A stretch of 64,000 bases of DNA, from NCBI GenBank assembly GCA_944472135.2, contig OX235262.1:26583362-26647361 (forward strand). Reading direction: 5' to 3'. Origin of the DNA: Trichobilharzia regenti (taxonomy: Eukaryota; Platyhelminthes; Trematoda; Strigeidida; Schistosomatidae). Shown here in pieces: positions 21,614 through 32,689 of this stretch (positions are counted from its first letter, which is position 1; each line of letters begins with the position of its first letter). The notes beneath the pieces were generated by a model. That model had not been told where the DNA came from and ran no database searches. It saw only the letters and a program-made list of their open reading frames with translations. The position numbers were made by a program, and so were the translations under genes.

Positions 21614-21860
21614 TTCGCATTAATATATATAAACAATTTTCTCAGGATAGAGAACAGTAAGAAATGTAATAAGTTGTCATGAAAATGTTTCAGTAATATA
21701 AGTCAATGCATAAGACGGAGTCACGAAATGAGACACAAAATACAATGAATGACTTGTCGTCAAGATGCACATAGAACCGAAGGGAAATGTGATACCAAGA
21801 AAGAGATCGGAAGAAATGCAGGAGATATTATGAAGAGTCGAAAGACAGAGAACTTCAAGT

Positions 21861-24163
21861 TGGTAGAAAACAACAAGGTTATTACGGTGTCAGTAGAAGT
21901 GGTTGGACAATTCACCTTTCCATGCACACATCCACCTTCAACGTCTCAATGACTACACCTTAAGCAGTACACACGAGAGGAAAGAGTATTGTCTGTGGCA
22001 GGTTGCTGATCTAGACTCTGTGGACTACTTTGAAATATGAGCTTGATGAAACAGAATGACCAGTATTGGAAAGATGTTTAATTATCTCACCTATTATAGG
22101 ACCACTACTACTGCCTCAAAATTTTCTAATGTGAAGAAGTCATCAGATTGTAGAACTGACCACCTTCATTTACTAGTCTATTTTTTGTGAATCACGATTG
22201 TCACATTACTATCAACTGAAATTCATATTATTGTGAAACAAATTTTACAAATTATCCATAAGAGGCTACTTTCTTATGAGTGTTCTCCACTGAGATTGTA
22301 AGAGACTGACACTCGTGTTTTATGCGATTTACGTAGTTTCGTTATCTCCTCGAGTTGAATTAACCATTCTGTTTATGAAATCACATCGTAAGCACAAATT
22401 ACTTCATGAGTGGTTTACTACTGAATACGAGGACTTAGTAGAATAAGTTATAAACAGATATTATTCATTAGTCTACCATAATCCTGATTTGACTAACTTT
22501 CTTTCTGATGAACAAAGGATTGAAATTGATCTAAGGAAGCCTGAGAATCTTAAATAATCACTACTGGTTATTTATTAATTAAATAATCTTTTCAGTAATT
22601 ATGGATAGTCACTCATCAGAAGTGTTACTTAATCTACTGATTTGATTTACATGCTGATGTATTACAGTTGATAATGTAGTCGAAAGATATTACTGATCTA
22701 GTAATGTGTATTGTTATGATGAATCAAACTTTTAACTTTTCAATTTATTCGTTTTTATTAATAACTGAATATGATTCGTTAACTAAAATGTAAAAAGTTG
22801 GCAGAAGCGGCATAAAAGATAGGACTTAAGGTGAACATAGAGAAAACAGAGGTGATGAAGATTCCTTGCCAGAACAACAGACAACAGTCAGGATAAACTG
22901 GAGGAGTTTGAAATAAGCAACGTCTTTTACCTACCTACCTGGGAAGCATCGTTTCAACTGCAGGTGGACGAAGTTGATGGGTATATCAAAGCGAGGATCA
23001 TAGTGAAAGCAAGGGAAGCTTTCATTTCTCTCAAGTCTGTGTGGTGGTGAATATCACTCAGAATGAAAAGTAAAATCCGGACTCTCAGCTCCAATGTGAA
23101 ATCAGTGCTACCATACAAATCAGAGACTTGGCGCGTTACGAAAGGCACTTCAGACAAACTAAATACCTTCATCAACAACTGTCTTCGCTCAATACTACTC
23201 AAGATCAGATGGTCGGCCAGAAAAGATCAGGAACAGAGATCTCTGAGAACGAAACAATTGTGCAACAAATATGCAGGAAGAAATGGAGGTGGATTGGCTG
23301 GCCATACTCTGAGAAAACAAACAATCAAGTGAGTGACACCACATACCAGACTGTCTCTCTCTCTGTCGAGTGGAACCCGAATGGGAAGAGTCGAGTTAAT
23401 CGTTTTTCAGTATGGGGGTGACATAGAGGAGGAGGTCATGGATAGAGGAGATGATGGCATGTGGGCAGACGTGAAGCCAGATGAAAACGTCGGCGAGAAC
23501 TGGACGGAATGGAGACGTGCGGCTGAAGCCTTATACTCCTCTAGGAATTAAAGAAACGATACTGAAGAATAATAAGCTTATTCTACTAAGTCCTCGTATT
23601 CAGTAGTAAACCACTCATGAAGTAATTTGTGCTTACGATGTGATTTCATAAACAGAATGGTTAATTCAACTCGAGGAGATAACGAAACTACGTAAATCGC
23701 ATAAAACACGAGTGTCAGTCTCTTACAATCTCAGTGGAGAACACTCATAAGAAAGTAGCCTCTTATGGATAATTTGTAAAATTTGTTTCACAATAATATG
23801 AATTTCAGTTGATAGTAATGTGACAATCGTGATTCACAAAAAATAGACTAGTAAATGAAGGTGGTCAGTTCTACAATCTGATGACTTCTTCACATTAGAA
23901 AATTTTGAGGCAGTAGTAGTGGTCCTATAATAGGTGAGATAATTAAACATCTTTCCAATACTGGTCATTCTGTTTCATCAAGCTCATATTTCAAAGTAGT
24001 CCACAGAGTCTAGATCAGCAACCTGCCACAGACAATACTCTTTCCTCTCGTGTGTACTGCTTAAGGTGTAGTCATTGAGACGTTGAAGGTGGATGTGTGC
24101 ATGGAAAGGTGAATTGTCCAACCACTTCTACTGACACCATAATAACCTTGTTGTTTTCTACCA
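21861..24163. mobile_element. PLE-derived palindrome: 587-bp arms 21861-22447 and 23577-24163
   Basis: The arms have equal length and, by direct reading, differ at one position (G near 21886 against A in the right-arm equivalent). The right arm on the plus strand encodes I-I-K-H-L-S-N-T-G-H-S-V and F-K-V-V, a PLE tail. The 1129-bp spacer (22448-23576) holds a LINE L2 fragment. Confidence 0.85.
22845..23552 (+). mobile_element. LINE family L2 (RTE-like) 3' fragment
   Basis: Encodes T-E-V-M-K-I, Y-L-G-S-I-V-S-T, Y-K-S-E-T-W-R-V, C-L-R-S-I-L and R-K-W-R-W-I-G-W, in several frames. This is the C-terminal part of a non-LTR RT. It ends with the family 3' terminus (TACTCCTCTAGGAATTAAAG). Broken by at least three frameshifts. 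Confidence 0.7.
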
Positions 24164-24164
24164 G

Positions 24165-24450
24165 CCTGAATTTTGCTATTGAAATTAATGTAATTTATTA
24201 CGATTGCAAAGCTGCAGGAAACGAAACTGCCAAATGAACCCTCGTCACTTAACTACTTGCTTTTTCCATTAAAACTTGAAGGACAGTTCTTCGTGGAGGA
24301 AGATTTCAGTTATGTCTACTAACAGTGACATCAATATAAGGTTAATGAATTTATGGGTGTTGGGTTTAGTCCTAACCTTGCCTAGTCTTCTAGCCAGTCT
24401 CAAACCCAGAAAAATAGGGAGATTTGGGTGTGAGGCTAGCGATCCTACAC
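24165..24450. other. No gene recognised
   Basis: Short AT-rich spacer between the PLE palindrome and the T1 LTR. Small ORFs on both strands show no motif. Confidence 0.4.
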
Positions 24451-24756
24451 TGTGGTGAAAGCAGGCTGCTAGCCAATTGGTAGACATTAATCTACGTCAG
24501 TGTCTAGGTCAATAATATTGGCCGTGAGAAAATATGAACAAGGCTGATTCAACAACTAATCACAGCAGACTTAACGTGGGCAAATATGATTCGCAGATAA
24601 ATGGCTCCACTTTCCGAGAAAACCCGAAACAACCAATCAGAAGACTGCGTTTGTCTACTTGAATAAGCTATAATAATGTACATGAAATACGTATAAATAC
24701 GTGCTTATTTCCGTAATAAAACGATATGTTGCCGGCCCTTGTCTTCTTTTGTTACA
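24451..24756 (+). mobile_element. 5' LTR of a T1-family LTR retrotransposon
   Basis: TGTGGTGAAA start, TTACA end. Same family as the LTRs at 9346, 25557 (reverse) and 35527. It is followed at once by TTTGGTGTCGCTGCC, positioned as a primer-binding site, and then by gag. This is the only T1 LTR in the window with internal sequence attached. Confidence 0.8.
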
Positions 24757-24779
24757 TTTGGTGTCGCTGCCTCCAAAAA

Positions 24780-25484
24780 ATGAAGATCCCATGGCCAACT
24801 GCGTTTGAAGAACGAGACATATGGAGCTTCTAACGTGACTTCGAGGCCATCGCTGAGCTGGTGAGTGTCAAGTAGCAGGCGGCGAAGGCAGTTGTCCTGG
24901 GGACGCTGTTGAGACGCCGAGCGAAGGCGGCATATGACAGCGTGGACAGGTCAAATGACACGGCGTCTTGGAAGAAATTGGTTGAACGATTGGTGTCGGA
25001 GTTTGACAGAGCAGCAGACAGACAACTAGCAATGCAGCAGTTCCGGTCAACGAAGCTGGGACCTGATGGAAGCCTGTTAGCGTTGGCGGTGAAATTGACG
25101 AATCTCCTTCAACGTGCGCTTCCCACTTTGGATGAAGATTCAGAAGCGCAGTTACTGTCTTCCCAATTCATCGAGAGTGTCCCAGACCACATTTCTCAGC
25201 GATTACAACTGGTTAACGCAACGCAGCTGATGGATATCAGTGAGCTGGCGAAGGTGACCGGACAGCTGCTGAGCACAACTGTAGCCGCTATAGAGCAACC
25301 AAAACCAAACGAATACGAGCAGAAAATTGAAGCGTTGCAGCGGGAAGTGGCGGCGTTAAAGTTGGATGATAGAAAAGACCGATGTTTTGAATGCGGTAAG
25401 CCGGGACACTGGAGGAGATACTGCCCAGAAAGGCGAAAAAGAAAAGTTTCAGACGGTATAATACGTGTTCTTTCTCTCGTATAA
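24780..25484 (+). pseudogene. Gag-like protein with CCHC zinc knuckle (LTR retrotransposon)
   Basis: From the ATG at 24780 one frame runs to the stop at 25482-25484, about 234 codons, interrupted by two in-frame stops (TAA 24831, TAG 24873). The 24909-25484 part stays open. The middle is a helical capsid-like region; near the C-terminus a heptad-like stretch with A-L-Q-R-E-V-A-A-L-K-L leads into the zinc knuckle C-F-E-C-G-K-P-G-H-W-R-R-Y-C (CX2CX4HX4C), then a basic end. In this family Gag forms the particle and binds RNA. The protease frame that follows is offset by -1. The two stops make this copy inactive without suppression. Confidence 0.8.
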
Positions 25485-25556
25485 GACTAGATGTAGTGGG
25501 GGCTATTGAGAAAGGGGCTATGTATTCGGAGTCGCGAGTGAATGATCAAGAAGTAG

Positions 25557-25851
25557 TGTAACAACTGATGACAAGGGCCAGGCAAGAGATCGTTTTATTA
25601 CGAAAATCAAGATGTATTTATATATATTTCCTGTACATTATTATAGCTTATGCAGGTTGACAAGCGCAGTCTTTTGATTGGTTGTTTATCAGATGTTAAG
25701 CAAACGAATGCAGGCTTCTGATTGGTTGTTTCGGGATTCCTCGAAAAATGGAGTTCTCTATCTGCGAATCATATTTTGCCACGTTAAGTCTGCTGTGATT
25801 GGTTGTTGAATCAGCCTTGTACATATTTTCTCACGGCCTGCTCTCACCACA
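25557..25851 (-). mobile_element. Solo LTR (family T1) inserted in reverse between gag and protease, TSD GTAG
   Basis: Starts TGTAACAACTG and ends CTCACCACA on the plus strand, the reverse complement of a T1 LTR. GTAG flanks it on both sides (25553-25556 and 25852-25855). Removing the LTR and one GTAG restores a continuous protease reading frame, which proves a clean insertion into an older copy of the same family. Confidence 0.88.
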
Positions 25852-26313
25852 GTAGTGTGTTTATTAGATACAGGGGCAGCCGTGTCGTTAATACATAAGA
25901 ACTTATGTAAGAGTGTTAGTCCGTGTTCATTAACAGTACAAACAGTAGGCGGGCTTGTGTTGAGTATCACGGGTAGATTGAACTGTACGGTCGTTGTTGG
26001 TGGCTGCGAGGTGACGTTTCCTTTCATTGTTGTACCCAAACTACAGCGAACGATATTAGGAGCGGATTTTCTGCGGGAGATTGGTGCAGTAATCGACACG
26101 CAAGCGAACGCTGTGATCACGAAATACGGGCATATCAACATGTATGAGACCAGCGATATAACAGCGGTGAAGCTGTTGACGGTATACAATATGACAGAGT
26201 TAATTAATAAATACGATCATTTGTTTACTGGAGATGGCGACCCATGCCCACCAAACCGCTGGATGAAATTCAACGCACAGAAAATATATTCCAAATACAA
26301 AAAAGTCAAATAA
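25852..26313 (+). pseudogene. Retroviral-type aspartic protease and start of pol (interrupted, truncated)
   Basis: An open frame of about 150 codons has the active-site block C-L-L-D-T-G-A-A-V-S near its start and I-L-G-A-D-F-L-R about 65 residues later, the conserved second block of this protease family. Upstream codons of the same frame lie before the inserted LTR (back to about 25442, overlapping the gag end in the -1 frame). After residue ~140 homology stops (26270-26313), and RT, RNase H and integrase are absent. The enzyme would process Gag-Pol in a living element. Confidence 0.8.
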
Positions 26314-26474
26314 CAACAGTCTTATTTTTCGCTGAAATTGGAGAGGAGAAATGACACAGTGGGCTGGTGAAAGCCTTCAAGAAGCTAGTCAGCCAGCCAT
26401 TGTGTCTTCTCTCAATGAAAGCAAGAATAAAAATAGAGATGTAGAATCTTCTTAGAATGTATGTGTTATATACT

Positions 26475-26830
26475 CGTCGCCAAATTATTATTATGTACTG
26501 GTCGAGAATTTAATAGTCCTGACGCAAGAAGGCGGAAATCAGAAGACCACTAGGTTTGCGATGACACCTCTATTTTCCAAACACAAGGAGAAGCAATAAG
26601 TGGTATCACACCAAAGTGTCACACAAATTGTGAGAGCGAAATATATATGACCGTCCAGACAAGTGTGTGAACAAATCAATAGACAGTTGTAACATGAATG
26701 GCTAATTATAATGGAGTGTCGATCCAAATATACATAGCAAAATATAGCAGACATGTCAACAACCACACATATAATATGGATATATGTCACCAAGCAACGG
26801 ACTGTCAACAAACACTCATATTATATATAA
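26475..26830 (-). mobile_element. LTR of a second family (T2) with primer-binding site
   Basis: On the minus strand this matches 46960-47340: GGTCTTCTGATTTCC, GCGTCAGGACTATTAA, then a gap-tolerant match to ATTTGGCGACGAG, a primer-binding-site-like stretch at about 26475-26490. The outer (5') edge near 26830 is uncertain. Confidence 0.6.
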
Positions 26831-26993
26831 TATAAGGGGAATATACATTGTTAAAGGAGACAGGTTCATCAAAATGAAATGGTCACAGACTAAGCGAGCA
26901 ACAGAAAGAGAGATCACCATACACACACATATATATATGTGGATACATATCAGTATGAAGCTGGGAATGCTGCCCACGTTTCCAGAGAAAGAT

Positions 26994-27200
26994 GTGCGTC
27001 GGTGGCATAGTGGTTAGGACTCTCGCCGACCATCCACATGGTCCGAGGTTCGAGCCCACGCCGGCGCACACCTGATTTCTATGGTCGGCCTGCAAAATTT
27101 GGGCTACCGATATCCATGCTGAAAATTCCATACTTGTACCAAAAATACAGTGTGGAATCAAGCTGTAAATAAAAAATAAAAAAAAAATAAAAAAAATAGT
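26994..27200 (+). mobile_element. SINE family A1
   Basis: Head GTGCGTCGGTGGCATAGTGG, box B-like CGAGGTTCGAGCCC, A1 tail, long A-rich 3' end (27166-27197). It directly precedes a LINE endonuclease fragment. Confidence 0.85.
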
Positions 27201-27395
27201 ATGGAAGTGCTGGATATCTGCGAGAGCAGATGGAATGGACGTGGACTGCCAAAATTGTCAAATGAAGAGTCAGTAATATACTCTATCCACCCAGACGACA
27301 ACTACGAGCACACTGAGACAGAGATTAGCTATCATGATGACATCAACAGAGCCAAAAACTTCAATGTAGTGGGAGCCAATCTCGTGTGTTTAGTC
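27201..27395 (+). pseudogene. LINE apurinic-type endonuclease fragment
   Basis: The open frame encodes L-D-I-C-E-S-R-W-N-G-R-G and V-I-Y-S-I-H-P, matching the D-I-x-x-I-x-E-x-R-W-x-G-x-G and Y-S-G blocks near the start of the APE-like endonuclease of non-LTR retrotransposons. The glutamate of E-S-R-W is the metal ligand in that fold. About 65 codons, no flanking ORF: a truncated relic. Confidence 0.62.
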
Positions 27396-27399
27396 TGAT

Positions 27400-27860
27400 A
27401 ACCAGCACTTCAGCACTCACGAGTCATGTTCACTTTATAATTACGGCTGCTACACTTATTTGATATTCATGATAAGTATAAGATTAGCTTAGTTACCGTA
27501 CTGATTAAAATAAATGCAAATGAATTAAATAATTAAAACAAATTTTTTTTAAAGGTATCATTACTTTTTTTGACAGAATCTTGGTGAACCATGGCAACAG
27601 ATTTCATTCACACAACTGTTTTGTAAGTGGCCTTGAACTTCTATCAAATTTATGTCTTCACAGGAAGAATTTAAAATGCGGAAGAACTATTGAAGAGGTT
27701 ACCTAGGGAACCATAGCGTTTCTAATTAGAGACAGAATAAAATCATAAAAAGAAGAAGCAGAATCATACGGACTTCTAAATTCCAATTTTATTCAGGTGT
27801 TACTAACACACTAAAAGGACTTTCATTCAGATTTATAGGTTAAGCAGGGATTCTGAAGAG
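27400..27860. other. No gene recognised
   Basis: AT-rich, without motif or repeat that I can support. Confidence 0.35.
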
Positions 27861-27864
27861 TTTC

Positions 27865-28105
27865 ACTGTAGATGTTGTCATGCGCTGACATCGAATATAG
27901 AACTGCTGAGTTCCACGAAGCACCAGACCTCTGATTCATGTTACTTTAAGACCCTTTAGCAGTGTTCGCCAATTAAGCCTTAAGGGGCCGAACCTATGAC
28001 CTTTGGGTTACAAAGCAGGCCTAATGACTTCTCGAGCATTGAGATGGAACTAACAGAATTGTAGAAATCCGATGAAAAGCTGTAACCCTATCAAGGGTGA
28101 CATAA
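27865..28105 (-). mobile_element. SINE-H, highly degenerate copy
   Basis: Keeps the order tail (GCGCTGACATCG), remnant core (TTTAGCAGTG), box B-like CCGAACCTATGACC and anticodon-arm-like GGGTTACAAAGC. No ribozyme fold remains. Confidence 0.5.
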
Positions 28106-28469
28106 CCCACACCTTTAACATTAATTTTCATGTTAATTTTGTTACCGAGATCCTGAATTCTTTCTCTTCTGGTGAAAAGTCTCAGACTTGGACATAGCAG
28201 CTATCCAGCCCTTGTTGGTCTCCAATTATTCTTTAATTTATGTCAGTTTGTGACGTATTCGACATTAAAATGATTTTTGGGAAAAAAATCACTATGTAAC
28301 AAAACTTCGACTCGATAAATACGAGTTCACTCTTCACATGAACTATATGAAATAAATTTTGAATGCCACGTTCATATTATCAGTTTATTAGGTGACATAT
28401 TGTGCTCAGGTGTACGATTAGATACTCCTCCTCTTATTATCACTACAAGAGTAATTACCTATTTGTTGG

Positions 28470-28645
28470 TTGCTAGTAGTAACGCATTAGCTTAGAAGAG
28501 AAGGATCTCGAATTCGATATAAAGGGTGTTGAGTTCAATTCTTAGTGTGAACAGTTTAATTCACTAAGACATACTCTACATCCAGATGAAGAGTCTGAAA
28601 TAGGGTGAAACGCCTGTCCCGTTTTTTCCACTACTATCAACCCTC
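28470..28645 (+). mobile_element. Sm-alpha-like SINE, degenerate, with hammerhead relic
   Basis: tRNA-like portion decayed (GTAACGCATTAGC, TTGAGTTCAATTC), then a hammerhead-like segment at 28580-28625: stem I 5' strand ATCCAG, core ATGAAGA, stem II start GTCT, GAA, ACGCC. The Sm-alpha stem I sequence is joined to the same AUGAAGA core seen in SINE-H. Confidence 0.6.
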
Positions 28646-28769
28646 AAATAAGTGATACCATTGACATTATACTTTTATGAATATTATTACTCCTTCTTAA
28701 CTAGGTTAGCTAATTTCCTCCAACATTTTATCAATCATCCACTAACTGAACTTTTCAGTGTTTTCAAGT

Positions 28770-29115
28770 TATGTTACTAATTGACACTAGTAAGAGAAGT
28801 ATTGAAAGACCAAAGAACACTTGACAGCTGTTTTGTCCCACTTCTAAACACATCATAATCAGATCATGCAGTCATCATTCCACCAAGGATCGAATCCCAA
28901 AAGTCTCAGACTACAATGAGAGCTTGTCGGTCATACAGACAGTGGGTCAGAATCTGATGGCCTGTGACTTTTACCTTCTGCCAATTCGTGATATATAGCA
29001 CCACCGTCAGACAGTGTCACCGTTGACGAGTATCTGTCATCATACCTGACCTGATGGGCACTGAGAGTCACGATTTCTCACTAGGACTGTAGGCGACTTC
29101 ATTCCTGTAGACAGG
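28770..29115 (-). mobile_element. SINE-H, degenerate copy
   Basis: Recognisable ACAGCTGTTTTGTCCCA (stem III region), box B-like GGATCGAATCCC and the 5' leader (TTCTGCCAATTCGTGATATA, CAAATACTCG-like). Confidence 0.55.
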
Positions 29116-29262
29116 TGTTAATGAGCAGAGGATACATTTTCAGGAACTGGTTTCTCAGAGATTTCACTGTAATTTTGTATTTTTCAGTTTCCGAAAAAAT
29201 GTATGAAAGCAATCTAACTTAATCAATTTCAGGAGCATTATTACGTTATTAGTCATCATCAT

Positions 29263-30660
29263 CATATTATTGTTGTTTCCTTTAGTTCCTAGAGGAACAT
29301 AAGGCTTCAGCCACACGTCTCCATTCCGTTCGGTTCTCCACTAACATTTTCATCTGGCTTGACGTCTACCCACATGCTGTCTTCTCCTCTTTACGTCACC
29401 TCCTACTCCATGTCACCCACACACTGACGAACAACTAACTTGCCGCTTCCCATTCCAGTTCCCCTCGAGAGGGAGAGAGAGACAGCCTGGCGTGTGATGT
29501 CACTCACTTGATGATTTGTTTTCTCAGAGTATGGCCAGTCAATCCACCTCCATTTCTTCCCGCAGATTTGTTGCACACTTGGTTCCTGATGGGTCGGATA
29601 GCTCATCGCCAGAAATCCCTACCTGTTCCTGATCTTTTCTGGCCGACCATCTGATCTTGAGTGGTATTGAGCGATGACAGCTATTGAGGAAAATGTGTAG
29701 TTTGTTTGAGGTGCCCTTCGTGACGTGCCAAGTCTCTGATCTGTACAGTGAGCAGCAATGACTTCACATGGGAGCTGAGAATCCGGATCTTATTTTTCAT
29801 TCTCAGTGTTGTTGACCTTCACACAGACTTGAGAGAAATGAAAGCTTGACTTGCTTTCCCAATGATCCTCGCTTTGATATCTTTGTCAGGTCCTCCCGCC
29901 TTCAATTGAAACAATGCTTCTCAGGTAGGTAGGTAAATGAGGTTGTTTCTTTCACATTTCTCATATTCATGCTGGCTGATTGCTGTCTGTTGCTGTGGCT
30001 GTTGCTGTTGGCCAGGAATCTTCATCACCTCTGTTTTCTCTATGTCCACCTGAAGTCCTACACATCTTTGATGCTTCTTCTGCCAACGTTTTCCTTTTCA
30101 CGTGCATATCTCTCAGTCTATGGAAAATCTGATATATATCATCGGCGAAGTCTAGATCCCCCAAGTTTTCTGTGTAGGTCCCTTTTATGCCTGTTTCCTC
30201 AATACTTGCTCTCCGTCTGTGGCATTATCGAGACTATCGCAATCAGGAAAATCATTGGAGATAGTAGGTGGCCGGCTTGTCTTACTCCCGTCTTCACTTC
30301 TCGAAGGATTCCGTGAGTTTTCCGTTATGGATTACTTGGCATGCAGCACTGCCATACAACTGTTGGATGAGATGTATAATTGTTGGCGGCACCCTTTGGT
30401 CGTAGCGAATTAGTTTCGAAATTACCTCTCGTTCAACGCTGTCGAAGGCCTTCTCAGACTCGACGAAGTTGAGGTAAAGTGCTGATGACCATTTCAAGCT
30501 CTGTTCAATGATGATCCGTAGTGTTGCGATTCTATCGATGCATGAGTTGTTCCTCCTGTATCCAGTCTGTTCCGGTCGAAGGTTTTCATCCATGGCTTGT
30601 TTCATCATCATATAAACCTGAAGAATTGATATCAAGTCATAGGATGTCTGTATCAATGTT
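29263..30660 (-). mobile_element. LINE family L2 (RTE-like) with RT domain remnant
   Basis: The minus-strand frame 30294-30656 (120 codons) encodes E-N-L-R-P-E-Q-T-G-Y-R-R, a T-L-R-I-I-I-E-Q helix and S-E-K-A-F-D-S-V-E-R, the fingers and motif A region of a non-LTR RT. The usual aspartate before E-K-A-F-D appears changed. Downstream pieces encode D-L-D-F-A-D-D-I (motif C) at about 30164, R-K-W-R-W-I-D-W near 29540, and end at the 3' terminus GTTCCTAGAGGAAC (29285, antisense). Frameshifts throughout. Confidence 0.75.
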
Positions 30661-30914
30661 TTGAGATGATATATACTGACAGGATTCTGTGATGCTATCC
30701 AAGAAGTAAAATATAATTAGTGAATCAGGATCCCAGTACTGAAATGGTGAGTAATGATTCAATAGGTGGGTAACGATATACTATTAAGTCGTTCAAATAC
30801 ATGTTACTATGATAGAACTACAGTATGGTTACAAAATGCTGAATATCACCCGTATATACTCATAATAAATAGTTCAAATGTTGAAAGTGCATAATGTAAA
30901 ACCACAATTATGAT

Positions 30915-31665
30915 TATTCTTCCCTTGGGTTCCTAGTGGAATATAGGGCTTCAACTGCACGTCTCTGCTTGCTTCTGTCTTCTGCTGTACTTTTCACCTG
31001 CATCCGTGTTAGTCCATGCTGTTTCAACTCCCCTTCACACGATCTCCTCCATGTCACCCTCGAACTAACATCCCACTCGCCACTTGCTTCCCTTTCGGGT
31101 TCCACTCGAGCAATGGCCTGACGCGCGTGTGATGTCACCCAGTTGCCTCCTCCTCAGCGAGCGAGTGTCCAATCCACCTCCACTTTCTCCTGCATATTTG
31201 TTGGTAGGCCATTGCTTCTTGTTCTGTTTTGTTTCTTCCCATAGTTTCTTGTTGGTGATTCTTTCCGGCCCAGCCATCTGATCTCCAGTGTAGAGCGAAG
31301 ACAGTTGTTGATAAAGGTCTGCAATAGCCTGTTGGAAATATTCTTTGTGACCCGCACGCCCGCCAAGTTTCTGATCCGATCTGTATAGAAGACCTGACTG
31401 ACTTGACCTTTTTTCTATTGAAAGTTCGAGCGAATTTTGTTGTTGATGGTGGCTGAGTGACGAAGAGTTCCAGGTTGGTTTCAGGTTGATGAATGTGTTT
31501 CTCACCTTCCCGATTCTCGCTCGATTTGACATCCTCGTCCGTTCCGATTGCCTGTAGTTGAGACAATGCTCCCTAGATAAGTGAATGAAGTAACCTCTTT
31601 CAAATCCCTCCCGAGCGGAATGGAGATTTGTGACTGAAGCCTTTTATTCCTCTAGGAACTAAAAG
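30915..31665 (-). mobile_element. LINE family L2 (RTE-like) 3' half
   Basis: Overlapping minus-strand frames (31065-31566) encode pieces such as K-V-R-N-T-F-I-N-L-K-P, I-R-W-L-G-R-K-E and K-W-R-W-I-G-H. It ends at about 30915 in the shared terminus TTCCTAGTGGAATATAGGGC (antisense). Very similar to the copy at 43935-44610. Confidence 0.72.
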
Positions 31666-31669
31666 AAAC

Positions 31670-32685
31670 AACAATAATAATATCTCCAGAAATCGTACTA
31701 TAGAATAATCCTTCATTTATTGTCACTACTAAAAATGACTTTTTGCAGTCTGAGCTCAGGAAATCGATCACTGAGTCTTATCGTCTAGCTGATAAATTTT
31801 CCTTGAGACAAGTATAGTCATGATAAACTCCCCATAATCAACAAAAAGACGAGTATTCTTCAGTAAATCTATGGTTTCATTCAATGATATTAATATATAA
31901 ACCTCAAAATTATCTCAACACTACTGTTAAGCAGCTATACGGTCAAATTTTATTTTCTGAGTACAAATCAAGTACTTAGAATCAAGTAGAATATTCAAAA
32001 CAAATAGGGGGGGGGGCATTAAAAACTCTGTCCACAAAAATTACACATCAGTACTTCCTGCAAACAGTCGAAGGTTCAATTGATTGACTTTGATTCATTC
32101 AAACAAAATTACATCCTAAAACAACACATTATCAATGTATACATAACCATAAACACACATTAGAATTAGACATTGAACAGTGACAAAGACAAATAAAATA
32201 AAGATAAAGTCAACATGTGATCTGCAAACGTAAGGACAATGATGTGAAGTCTAAATTGGAAAATGGATAATAATCACAAGATGTGTTGAAACGTTCAAAT
32301 AAGCATAAATACTCTGATAAGATATTTCAAGAGGGTTTTTCAAAACAATTTTTCTATTGCATCAAGCAATTTATGTTACTAACTAGCTTAGTTCGTCACA
32401 AATAGATTTTTGTCACCTGAAGGCTTTAGATACAAGATCGTTAAGTAGTATACTAATTAGTCTAGCTTTAAAACACATTGTTTTACGATCCAGGGACCTT
32501 TTGATGATGAATACCTGCAAACTCTTGGTATGGTATGATTTATACATCATTACAATTATTTTGTGTACTAGTGGCTCGTGAGTCAGGAATGCGCTGGACG
32601 ACCTAGAAGACGACTGTGAAGATCTGGATTACGCGCGTGGATGATGTAGTCTAATGTTACACAAACTCAAAAACTCATAGGCAGG
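31670..32685. other. No gene recognised
   Basis: AT-rich; a G9 run at 32007-32015. No ORF with a motif. Confidence 0.35.
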
Positions 32686-32689
32686 CGAA

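Noticed and set aside
25758..26189. 143-codon minus-strand ORF
   Set aside because: Shadow of the LTR and protease frame on the opposite strand.
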